Below, in pieces: positions 46,501 to 58,500 of a stretch of DNA of 64,000 bases. Below the pieces are notes generated by a model, which worked only from the letters and a program-made list of their open reading frames with translations, was not told the origin of the DNA and did not search any database. The DNA lies in contig JASSKH010000023.1 in NCBI GenBank assembly GCA_031763025.1, forward strand, positions 1,798,001 to 1,862,000, in the 5' to 3' direction. The position numbers were made by a program, and so were the translations under genes. This stretch comes from Macrocystis pyrifera. Lineage: Eukaryota > Sar > Phaeophyceae > Laminariales > Laminariaceae. Position 1 is the stretch's first letter, and each line of letters begins with the position of its first letter.

Positions 46501-49500
46501 ACTTTAGATGCCACCTCTACCCTGTAGCAGCAAACAAAAACACTACTGCTGTAAAGGTACCTTAAGGTACGTAGCACACCTCCTCGGACGAGTTTGAAAG
46601 GTGTGATGCTCTGATTGGCTGGGCTTTCTGAACAATGGGGAGATACTACAGCAAAAACTGTGTGTATGCGCCGAGCGTTTTCGTTTGTGCAGGTCAAAAG
46701 CCCCCCATGTTTTGAGGTAAATCAGTCAGGGGGTGCGTTATCATCTCACACGTGCCATACAATACACCACTCTGGACGTAAATATATGGATAATTTGTTC
46801 TTGATATTTACATGCAAACACACCTTATATTTCCGGCCAAAGCGGTATCGGTATATGTTATTAAAAGTCGATAACATACAGACGGTATACACTAGTCGGG
46901 TAGCGAAGGAACCCAACTAACCGACTGCTGTTGTATGTGCACTAGTCTTTACATACTAGTAATACGAAAAAAAAACAATTCGAGACACAAGAAAAGCAGC
47001 GACGTGTCCTCCCCCTGCCTCCTCCAACCCAAAATATTGCAGTATTTGTAAATAGGGCTGCGAGTAAGGCAAGCCTTGGCTGGACGTGACGGCTACTTAT
47101 TATAACAGTTAGGTGGCGAAGTAAGCCAACTAATCGATTTTACGTAGCCTTCACAAAGTAAGAAAATACACAATGCGAGCCACAAGCAAGCGGCGGCCTG
47201 CTTCCCCCTGCCTCTGCCTCCTCTGACTCAATGTTGCAGTATTGGTATATGGGGCTGTGAGCCAGAGCTGTGGCAATATTGTAAGAGCTGTCTATTCAAC
47301 TGACTATTCAAGTCTTCATTAAGAAAATGCGCGATTCGAGATACAAACACACGTGTTAGGACATCTAAAAAAACAAAAGAATTCCGCACGTACCTAGCCA
47401 ACTATTGTATAAACTAGTCGGCGACTTCTACTCAGCCAACTCGTAACTCGACAAACAGCAGTATGAATGCATGAGTATACGAATAGGGGCATTGCGTCCA
47501 AGAACCCGAGCGAGAGGGGCAGATTGACATACGTGTATGAGTGGTGAGCTCACGAGCTTCCTCTGCTTCCGCGTGTACTTAATAGATATACGCCGAGCTC
47601 TACGACGCTATCGAAACCAACTGTTTATATACAAGCGATTTTTTTTTTTTTTTTTTCCCAACAGATGTGAGATCCATGGTTTCGTCGAAACCAATAGTTG
47701 CGAGTTGTGTGCCGTGTCTAATACTACAGCAGTAGCCATACGTCGATCGTGCGTACGCACTACGTACGGGTTTTCTACGGCGTCATGAAGCATGCATACA
47801 TATATATCCCTCATTGGGGGTCCCTTATTGAGGGTCTCTTATTGAGGGTCCCTTATTGACGGTTCCTTAAGAGGGGAAAAAAGCCTGACTACTACTGCTG
47901 TGGAACTCAGGGGGTGTGCGTATTGCAACTTCACATGATACCAGTTATGTACTACCAGGTATATGTACTACACAACGTATAGCATTAGTTGCAGCCTTCA
48001 CCAACCCTTTTTAGTTTGCCACCCACCTCCTTGGGAACAAACTATATGGAACTACCGTAGTGTGGCATACGTTATAGAAGAAAAAAAACAAAAAGACATC
48101 GCTCGACAAATTCCTCGAAAGTCAAATTTGTAAGAAGGGCGTGATCCTATCAATAGTGATACTTCGATCGCCCGTTTTACGTACGTACGGGGAGTGTAGT
48201 TTTTTGTAGTGGGACGTATGTTGGCCATTGTGGGATGACTACCAGGTACCAGGTACCTGAAATTACTGTGGGATATGTTCATTTGTGATTTGCAATTTTC
48301 ATCATTTTACTATAAATAACTGCAAAAATAACTAATTGCGAAACTGGTCCGAAGCTAATAACAATAAGTACTTTGTCCCCGAACCACGTGGGTCTACTTC
48401 TAAAATCGGTTGAGGGGGTTGATCGAGGCTTGGATAATTTTTAGGGTGTGGGCCGCAGAACGAAATCGGAACAGAAGCATGTGCTCTTCGGATTGATGAC
48501 ATGCATACATGCAGCATGCAGTATATATGCAGCACCATTCTGTCCCTATGCGTAAGGAACGCTTGTATACTATTAACAATATTCAATCAAAGCGGTCGTT
48601 GTATTCAGGTACAGAGTAGTATACACTACACTAGGCACTAGGCACTATGCAGTACCAGGTGCCTGGTAGTATGCAGAATGCAGTATGCCACACCCATCTC
48701 GTCCATAATATATTATGAATGGCAGGCACATCAGTAGTACAGTACGAAACAGCTACGTAGGGGGCTGAAAAATTCGTGACCTACTATCGGTGATGGCACG
48801 CCCCGAAGTACAGCAGCAGCAGGGGGCACATTCACGCAACCCAGGAAGACAAGAGGATAACAGACAGCAGAGCTGTTGCTGGGAACCCGCGCAGCAGGAT
48901 ACTAGAAACTGACGCCGTCTGCTGTTGTCAGGTTGTGGGCGATGGCTGGTTTTGAAATTGTGGAGAAATGTACACAGGAACCCATCTCGGTCAGCCGTCG
49001 GTCGTAGAACCTCGGTCGTAGAAAACCAGCCAACTCGGTAGGGGTACAGGGTACAATCAGGGTACAGTACCTTCTGGGGGGGCGCGGTGTAAACAAAAAA
49101 CTTCGTTTCGAAAAATGCCGCTGCGTTGGGTAACTTGGAGAATGTGGAAAAACATGTAACTTAAACATCTCAGTCAGTGGCCGGTCGCAGAACCTCGGTC
49201 GTAGAATCCGGTTTCAGGGAGCTCGTAAAGAGGTAAAGGGTACAGGGTACAGCAGTACCTTTTTATGGCAATAGAACTTCGCGTTTGCTCGAATAGGTAA
49301 ATCCCGTCAAACATGAGCAGCGGTGATATGATAGCAGTAGCGTTTACGACTTGGGCTATTCGTAGCTTCCACAAAAAGGTTGACAGCTCCCACACTAACT
49401 CCTCGTGGGGCTTATTTTCCAAGAAAATTCCTGGCGGTCGAGGCTATGCAAGTGAAGGGTGAGGCCAAGGGTTAAACTCGTCTATATCTCAACTATTTTT

Positions 49501-52500
49501 GTTGAAGCCGATAATAGCCCAAGGTCTATGTACCACACTCGGTGAATACAGCTACTCCCTTGTAACCCATGGCTTACCTCTTTGCCACAGCCCCGCAAGG
49601 AATCCCTCGCGATCCCTTGCAGCAGCTCCCTCAGCGCGCTCTGCTTCCCAGCCTGAATGCAGTGCTGAATGGGCGTCAACCCCCTCCGGCACGGCAAAGA
49701 AAGCACCTGGGACCCCGGGCTGAGGCTCCGCCAGAGGTTGACCAAGGACGTGACCTTTCATCCATGCCGTCAAGGGCGAGGGGGGGGGGAGTGTACTCAT
49801 GTCATGCATGACCGTAGTCGTATGACCATAGACCCTCGCGTCCCTACGATGCCGGGACGGAGCACATTGGGTTTTGAGTTTGATATTGCAAGCATTTGAT
49901 CTCAGCGGCTTCTGTGTCGTACCGTGTGAGCTGCAATATGAGGTTGTGACCTTTCGCGGATGATGTGGACCATTCACACCTTTCGTGTAGATCATACAGA
50001 TCAGCTAGATCATGATCTATCTACCTAGTGTAGGTTATCAAGTTCCTCGCCTACCTTTGTGACAGGGTGTGCAGGATCTGCAGAGTACAGATCAGACCCA
50101 GGAAACATGTGCTAGATCGCGCAGGTTATACGGTTCCCATTCGGCAACATGAGCTAGGTCACACGAGCACGAGATCGGGACTATGAATAGGTTTCTTCTC
50201 TGAAAGAAATAGATCATGATCTGTATGATCTGTAGATCATGTGTCCGACGTGAGTCACCATTTTATCACTGCAAAAAGTATCCCACTTTTGTATTCGCAA
50301 GTACAGTAGTTTGTTCCCAGAAACATGGGAGCAGCTCTGAAGGGAATAGGAGGGAGGGGGGGGGGGGGGGGGGGGGGTACTCGTTGTCATGCATGCCCGT
50401 TGTCGAATGACCACAGACTCTCGCATCCCTACAATGCCAGGACGGAGCACGTCGGGTTTTCACCGACCAGGTAGACATTGTTCGCACCAAGCGCGAAGCG
50501 CCGTGAGGTGTTCGCCGAGTCACATGAACGGGGAGCTGCATCCTACTGAGAACCTCTTGCAAGGCGGACTTACATACGGATGACAGCGCCAATGCGTTAT
50601 TTATTTTTCCGGTGTTGACACTACTAGAGATAGCAATGGGGTACCATGTATCTGCCTCGTGGGTGCCTTACCGTAAACACTACCAGTACGTGATACTGAT
50701 ACGATGATTCCCCTTGTGGGGAGTAAAGGTTCTCCACCCCGCACGAATGACTAACTGGAGGGGGGTGGTTCGGTTATCGCGAATATGTCAGCGGTTGCTG
50801 TACGGTGAGCTGTTATAGAGGAGGTGAGATTTTATGGATGCCGTTAACGTGGGGCGGGGTTCGGTTATCGGGAGCATGCCAGCGGCTGCCGTACGGTAAG
50901 CTTTTTCTGCGCCATTTTCACATAGCCAAATATCTACATACCTGGTACACATTTGTGATTTTGACTTTTCATATATGCCGAAAAGGGGGGGGGGGGGGGG
51001 GTTGGGTCATCATGAGCATACAGCAACAACAACAACAACAACAACAGCAACCGAACCCGCGAGCATACAACAACTACCGGCAACAAGTCAGCACAACTCG
51101 CTGTCGCGGCTTCAGTAGATCTTTGACATCGGCATGCCCAGCCCTCGAATCGTACCATTACCCAGACTACAGAAACGAAACAGAAAATGTCGCCTCTAGA
51201 ACCACTATCTCCATCAAACATACATCAACGAAAGCCATCATAGCCGACTTTAATAATCCTAAAAACAGAGCTACCCACAGTAATACCTGGTGGTATACAA
51301 CACTATTACGGGGGTCCATAGTAAATAGGACCAAATATTGTCATTAAAAACAGGTAAATATATAGGTTTTTTATGTATACATGGGTCCTATTAACTATGG
51401 ACGCCCGTAATATCCACCACACTGACTTTTTTCGGGATACTTTTACTTCTACACGCAAGCCGCAGGTCTTTTCTCCCGCTCTCGGCAGCGGGGGGAGCGC
51501 AGGAGACTCGCGTGTACACCACGGTGCAAGTGTGGGTCCCGGCCTGGCTCCGTGGCGCATGCGCGTGCTCTGGGCGTTCGAAGTCGCGAAATCTGGCGAG
51601 TATGCGCGGTGAGACGTTCCGCCCACCCACAGCCAAGCAGGACGGTGGAAACCCCACAATTTAGGAGTTTGCTCTGCTGCTGGCTGCTGCTGCTATACCA
51701 TGCCTGATCACACTGTCCCTGAGGCTCTCTACTATGTGGCAGCCACGCAACAGCAACAGTCGTAGTCGTACGCCAAGCTCTTCCTTTTGACAGCCGCGGA
51801 CGGTGCATTTGTATTTGTGTGTGCATGTGTGTGCCGTGTGAACACATACGTAATCTCAGGTGCAATTAAGTGGATGTTGCGCGGAGGGCAGGACGACGAT
51901 ACGAATGCATCCTTCCTCGGGATTCCAAAGGCAACCGCGCAGTCACGGTGCACACAACACTAGCAGCAGCGGTACAACAGCAGTACAGCAGCACCAGCGC
52001 TTCACACAGTGGTCTTTGGGACAGCCACGGTGCCATGTTTTTTGGTCGTGTGTTCGTATGTGTGTGCAGTATTCACCAGGAGATAAATCATAGTCACATT
52101 TATTTCCACCGTACAAACGGCGTCCCCGGTGGCTTGGTAGGTGGTCCGCGTGCTTATCAAGATCAATTTCGTGGGTTCGAGTGTCACCCAGCGCATGCTC
52201 GTAGGGACTTTTTCATGCATGAAAAGTTGATTAGCGGAAAGCGCGAAAGCGTGAGTTAGCTACATTCGATGAAAATCGACGAGCAGTGGGAATGCTGAAC
52301 CCTATGCGCGACAACAAATAAAGCCACGTGCCGGGGGGGGAGAAAGGACGACACCTGTGACCACGGCTTGTCCACAAGATCGCTGAGGGTAAAACCTCCG
52401 ATGAGTCAGGCTGGAAAGTGAAAGAGATGATGAAAAAAAAACTAAAATATTCCAGCACACGCCGTCGAACCTGACTCAAGTCACACAGCAAGCAGTACCA

Positions 52501-55500
52501 CCAGGTACAAACTGCTGCTGCACAGCAGCAGTACCCGGAGAAAGAAGGGACGCCTGGTTATAATGATGGTGTTGCCCACTTTTTCAACTCGCAGCACCGC
52601 CGGGACTACACGTCAACAACATCCCGAACGGGGGCCTTCTTTCAAGAATGCAAATGGTACAAATAGTTGCTGAAAGCACGAACGTGCGAGTACGCCAACT
52701 CTGGGGACAATCGTCGAGCAGCGGGGATGTTTTGCTGCTGGACCCTCTTGCACGACACATGTACCAAGACATGTACCCATGTAACGTATCATACCGGGAG
52801 GGGGGGGGACGACGACCGTGGCCGCGGCTTGTCTACAACACCGTCGACACTAAACAAGCAATGCGAGATAATGATGAAAGAACAAAAATAGGGTATATAG
52901 CTCTCGCCAACTCGCGCTGGTGGGTATTAATAATCGGCGATATCCAGTCGCGGGCGGCGCGGACCTCCAGCTTCACATAATCTACGGGATCTCCGGCCCC
53001 ATTCACCCAGCTAACAAGGTTAGGATTAGGTTGGTTGCCACTTCATTTCTGTTCGGATTGACTGTTCCTAGCCGAATTTCAACCTTCAACCTTAACACCG
53101 ACCACCGTTGCCACCACCCGATGAACATACACAGTTTTAGTAGCGGTCCCTCAATAGTGTTCCTCAATAGTGCGGATGAGTAGTGCCGGTTGCCCGCTAC
53201 AGATAGTGCCTGTGGAATCGCTTGGCACGGATGGTATTAGCTACTAATAGTGTGGGAGTATGCGGAGTAATTGGTGCCGCTATAGTGCGGCTTTAGAGCC
53301 GATTTTGTTGGCTGGCTGACGCATATATACCGGTACTACTGTAGAGGTAGGGACCATCAATGTGCGCGGTTACCAAACCCTCGACCCTCGAAAAATCAAC
53401 GAACACCTCATGCATTCAACTCCAAGTACTACTGCTGTAGCACCTACCTGGTAGGGAAGAGCACGGCGGCGGCGCATACCGTTAGCGCTGCCCTATACCT
53501 GGACAGCCGTTTCAATTCGCAGCTCGCTTCGCTCGCACCCCGAAAGTTTTGGTAAAAAATCCAAAATCCGATGTATTTTACGACATTTATTTGGCACAAG
53601 CTATGCACGAGAGCTAGGTTTCAATTAGGGGTAGGATTTTTCGACAAAGACAATCTGACTGCCGGGGTTCCTTCCTTGAGGGCCTGACAGCACTCAGGAA
53701 CGTAACCTAATATTGTTGCAACACTATTGTTAATAGTGTCATATAATAAGGCATGCCTTGTATAACTCTTTAGGCCATCGGGTTGCACTCTCATTTTTTC
53801 TAATATTCAGCGTTTGCGTGAACTCGGTGATAGTAGCGATACTACTACTACTCAGAGTACCTGAAGTCGGGAGCCCCAGTTCAACAGGAAAAAAATGGTG
53901 AAGCACTCCTATCGTATGTGTGTTTGTAGTAAAGTAGAACTGCAGCATGCGAGGCAACCAGTGGCAACGCATCACGCCACGACACGACCCTCACCAGGCT
54001 GGCGTCTCCATCCCTCGCGGCCGCGTGCAAGGCCCCCAGCCCGTCCATGCCTCCTCCGTCCTGTAACACCAATGAACAATGGGCCAATGAGTAATGAGTC
54101 AGTGAATAATGAGGTACGTTATGAGCAGTGAGCGATGAGTCAATGAGCAATGAGCCTACAAGCAACGAGCCAAAAGCATAGAGCCAATGAGTTAATGAGC
54201 ATTGAGTCAATGAGACAATGCGCCATGAGCCCATGAGAAGTGAGCCAATCATCAACACTTCGCCAATGAATAATGAGCCAACGAGCAATCAGCTAATGAG
54301 CAAGAAGAGCCAATGGTCAATTAGCCAATGGGCAATGAGGCAAAGAGCCAATGGACAGCAACGAGACGATGATGGGGAGTAGCCGCCTTGGCGAAGCACA
54401 GCATGCTGCGCAAGCCTGCCATGTTCGGCACTCCCAACACAGCACACGGTGCCGGGCGAAACAGCTTCCGACTGCTCGATACAGGAACTACTGTAATGTC
54501 TCCAAAGGCGTGGCAGACACGGCCAAATACCCTTGAGGGGTTATCAACATCAGCAACATACCATCAACATCAGTAACTTATTTTCAACACATCAGTAACA
54601 TACCACCAACATCAGTAACATATCTTCAGCAACATACCTTCAATATCATAACATGTCCTCAAAACATCAGCAACATATCTTCCACACACCAGCAACATCT
54701 CTTCAACATCGGTCACGTAAAAAACGTACCTAAAGCATGAGAAACATATATTCAACATCAGCAACATATCTTCCAATACATCAAAAACATATCTCCAGTA
54801 TCACACACGTACCTTGGACACCAGTAACATCAAAAACATCAGAAACATCAGAAACATACCTACAACATAAGAAACGTCTACCTGGTATTCAACATCAGTA
54901 CCGCCGTATCTTCCGAAACATCAGAAACCCATCTCCAGTATCACAAACGTACCGTAAATCAGCACAAACAAAAAACCTCTTCAAAATCACTGACATATAT
55001 CTCTCCAACATCATCGGCAACACAACACATAATGGTACTCGTACATATTTTCGATATTCTCTGTTCTCACCACGAGGCAGTCCCAGAGGGGCACAAAGCG
55101 CAGCCGCAACCGCACCGCCGGTCCCGCCGCATCAGACGCACCAGCCCCCCCTCCAGCCCCACCCCCACCCCCAGCCTTCCCAGTCCCCGCCTTCCCTCCG
55201 GCCCCTACATAGACCAGCTCCTTCCAGATGTCTTTCGCCGAGCCGCACGCATCGCCTCCGCCCCAGTTCGTGGTGGCTAGCCCCTCGGCCTCCTCTAGGG
55301 TGAAGGTCCTTGTCGTGGGCTTGGCGTCTCCTGCTTCTTTGGCGACAACGGGGGACACTCCGGTTCCCGAGATGGGTCCCTTCGTCAAAGACCCTGAGCG
55401 CCACGACTTCTTCCTTGCGCTGCTGCCCAGAACTTTTTCGGGTCTGCTACTCTCTCCTCCTCCTCCTCCTCCCTCCACTCCCTCCTCTTCTCCTCCTCCT

Positions 55501-58500
55501 CCTCCACTACTACTACTTCCTCCTGCTCCCGCTCCTTCACTTCCTCCTCCACTTCCCCCTCCTCCTCCTCCTCCTCCTCCTCCTCCTCCTCCTCCTCCTG
55601 CCCCCCCTGCTCCCACTCCCACTCCCCCTCCTCCACCTCCCCCGACTCTGACTCCTCTTCCGCTTCCCCCGATGCTGCTTTGAGTTCCGCCTCCATCACT
55701 TACGCTGAGAGTGTCGCTGCCGCGGGAGATGCGCCCCCCCCCCCTCACGCGCCGCCAGCGACCAAACACGCCTCCATGGGGAAGGCACGACGCGCACTGA
55801 ACAGCGTGCGCGGTGTCCGTGGTAGCAGCCGCCGTAGAGGTCGGGGCAGGCACCGTCACGATACGGTGATCGATCTCATCCTGAGACGAACGAGGAGATT
55901 GGAGCCGCTCCACAAGGTCATCGTCGGCTATATCGGGCGTGGAGCTGGAAGACTCCAGGAGCAGCGGGGGGGAGACAACGCTGCTGCCGCCGCTGTTGTA
56001 GGTTTGGATGTTCAGAGTTGGCGTTTGGGTCGCGGGGATCGGGGAGTACGCTGTCGCCGCTCGCGGCTGTTCGGCGGCGTGCACGGCTGCCGATCGTTTC
56101 GTTCGTAAGGCACAAAAAAAAAAAAACACGAAAAGGATGTCAAGCAAACAAGTGTCGGACAAGAGGGAAGGAAGGAAGGAAGGAAGGACGGAACGAAGGC
56201 AAGGGGCAGACACCGGGGGGGAGGAAGGCAGGTAGGCAGGGGTTGGTATGGCAACACCATACCATGACACTACCACACCTTCACACAACTAATAAGCCGC
56301 TGTTTTACTACAGCAATACCACTCTGCACGTGAATATTACCCCTATTTGACATTGGCCATTAGAGGCCACGCGGGGTTTCCAATCACGGTCCGAGTGATA
56401 CATATACACGCACGTCTAAACCCCTCGATATTCGCACGCACCGTTTCGGGGAGAAGCTACTTGGAATTACGTATTAATACGCCTAGTGTGGGATAAATTT
56501 GTAATTGCTAGTCAACAACTCCTGAGTTTTCCCTACCAGCAGTCTAGTGCCAAGTATTCTGTCCCAAAAACGCGAGTGCGGCGGTAAAAATAGTTTTCTG
56601 TTTCACCCCTGTCGGGCCCGTTGTAAGGGATAGCGAACGAAACAATGGTTGGCACCCTTGGTGTCATCAACCATTGAACCGTCTACGAGCAGGGTGAGCG
56701 CCCAGCAGTTTCAGTACGATCATGTTGCGCCCGTGCTGTTCAGCAGTACCACTCGTCGCTCTGTAATTCGGAAATCAATTTGTACAATGCCCTAAGGGCC
56801 TATCTTACCGGGGAACTCTAACGGGGAACTCTAAATTTCGTTCAATCAGATGTAAATTAAATTAGAAAAAAAAATCTAGTCAAATTGAAAGAACCGAAAG
56901 TCCTCGATAAGATGGGCCTTTAAATTAAATCAGAAAAAAAAAATCAAGTCAAATAGAGATGGGCCCTAATCATGCAGTGGCCATGCCGTTGCTGCATTCG
57001 TCAGTTTTTATGCCCAATTTTTTTCCCCTCTTGAGTCCCAAAAGGTTTATAAGACTGACTCGAGCTCGGCGCATTTCTTAACCATATGGAAAACAGAACC
57101 CAGACCCGCGACCCTCACTCCAGTTGGACCCTCTCCCCAACCATAGCGGACCCGCCCGCGTCCCACCCGGGCCCATGTATAGCGCCAAAACAAGAACAAC
57201 AACCCGGCGTTAGAGGCGTTCACTCACCCTTTCCAAGCCCAAATCCGGGGGCAGTTTTGGCCAGAGAGGACGAACCAGACCCAGAGCCTCCCCCCCTCCC
57301 GACCAAGGCTTCCGCCAGTCTAGCCTCGCATCTGCCGAGGACGGCCCGCCCCCCCGAGTTCCCGCCGCCACCGCCTCCGCCCGAAACCAACTCCACCACC
57401 CACACGCGTTGGCCCGTAAAACTCGCGCACTTCGAAGAGCAGCCCGCGGGCGACGTTACGCCCCCCATCGGCCGCATCGCACCCTCCGGCGCCAACCCCG
57501 CCCCCCCCGCCGCCGCCGGCTAAACCGGCAAGGGATCCGCTGCCGCCGCCCCTGCTACTGCCGGCGCCGCTACCACTACCGCCCCGAAAGCGTCCCCGCG
57601 TACGGTCTAACGTTCCGGGGGCAGCGTCCGTGTCTTCGAGGCGAGACGAGGCACGGCCGAACACGCGAGCACTGCTGCCACCATTCCGACCGATGACGCT
57701 ACCGCTGCTGCTGTTGCTGCTTCCGCCGAGGGTTCGGCTGCTGCTCCCGTCCTGCCTGCGGTGGGAGTTCGACGAGCGTGATTCGGCGTTATCGCCGGAG
57801 GGTTGTGCCGGGAACCAGACGGGGTGGTGGCTTCTGGTGGCCGGCTGGCCTGACTTGGTAGTACCGTCGACGGTTACTCTTGCTAGCACCGCGGGTTTTC
57901 TGCGGCCGCTGTGGATGATACAGGCATAACGGTGGAAGGGGCGAGGGAGGCGGAAAGGTTGAGCAAGCGAGCGAATGAGGGACGAAAAGGGGGCGGGAGA
58001 CAGGTGGGGGCGGGGGGGGCAGAGAGACAGAGACACAGTGGCCAAAGAGACCAAAACATGGAGACATACGGTGGAGAGACAAGACACAGAGAAGAGGGCG
58101 ATGAGCCAGAGGGATGAAAGGCAGAGACACAAAAACATATAGAGATAGAGACAGACATATATAAAGACAGCGACATAATAAGACAGAGTCGGACAGAACG
58201 CTAACGACTACACAATCGGAACAAGCCATGCGATAGTGACATCAAAAGTTTTTCGGCTAGACCTCGAGATATTCGTTGATTTGTTAAAACACCCCATCCG
58301 CGACGTACCAGGTATATTATTAAATTGTATACATATTACGTCCTACCACGTATATACTACAGTAGTAGGTACCAGGTACATGGTATAACATATCTGTACG
58401 TGCGCACAGGTCATGGAAACGCCAAGGTCTTGACAAGAAAATACGTCTACAATCTATATACCGGTACCAGGTGTATACCAGGTTTATACACAGCAGTACG

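Larger units (their letters stand above)
46036..49577 (-). other. Ankyrin gene intron 5
   Basis: It contains MITE copy 4, MITE family 2 copy c, exon-6-edge duplications (46995-47285), a T run (47640-47657), a GGGTC(T)CTTATTGAG tandem (47815-47860) and two TCGGTCGTAGAA-family copies. Confidence 0.55.
49707..53994 (-). other. Ankyrin gene intron 4
   Basis: At 4.3 kb it holds two poly-C-tailed repeats, an AGATCAT-family copy, MITE copy 5, the inverted CTG-rich copy and a CAA/CAG tract (51020-51050). No exon is supported. Confidence 0.55.

Noticed and set aside
55228..55683. Long + strand proline-rich open frame
   Set aside because: It is the antisense of the Gly-rich exon 3 of the ankyrin gene; GGN codons read as Pro/Leu on the other strand.
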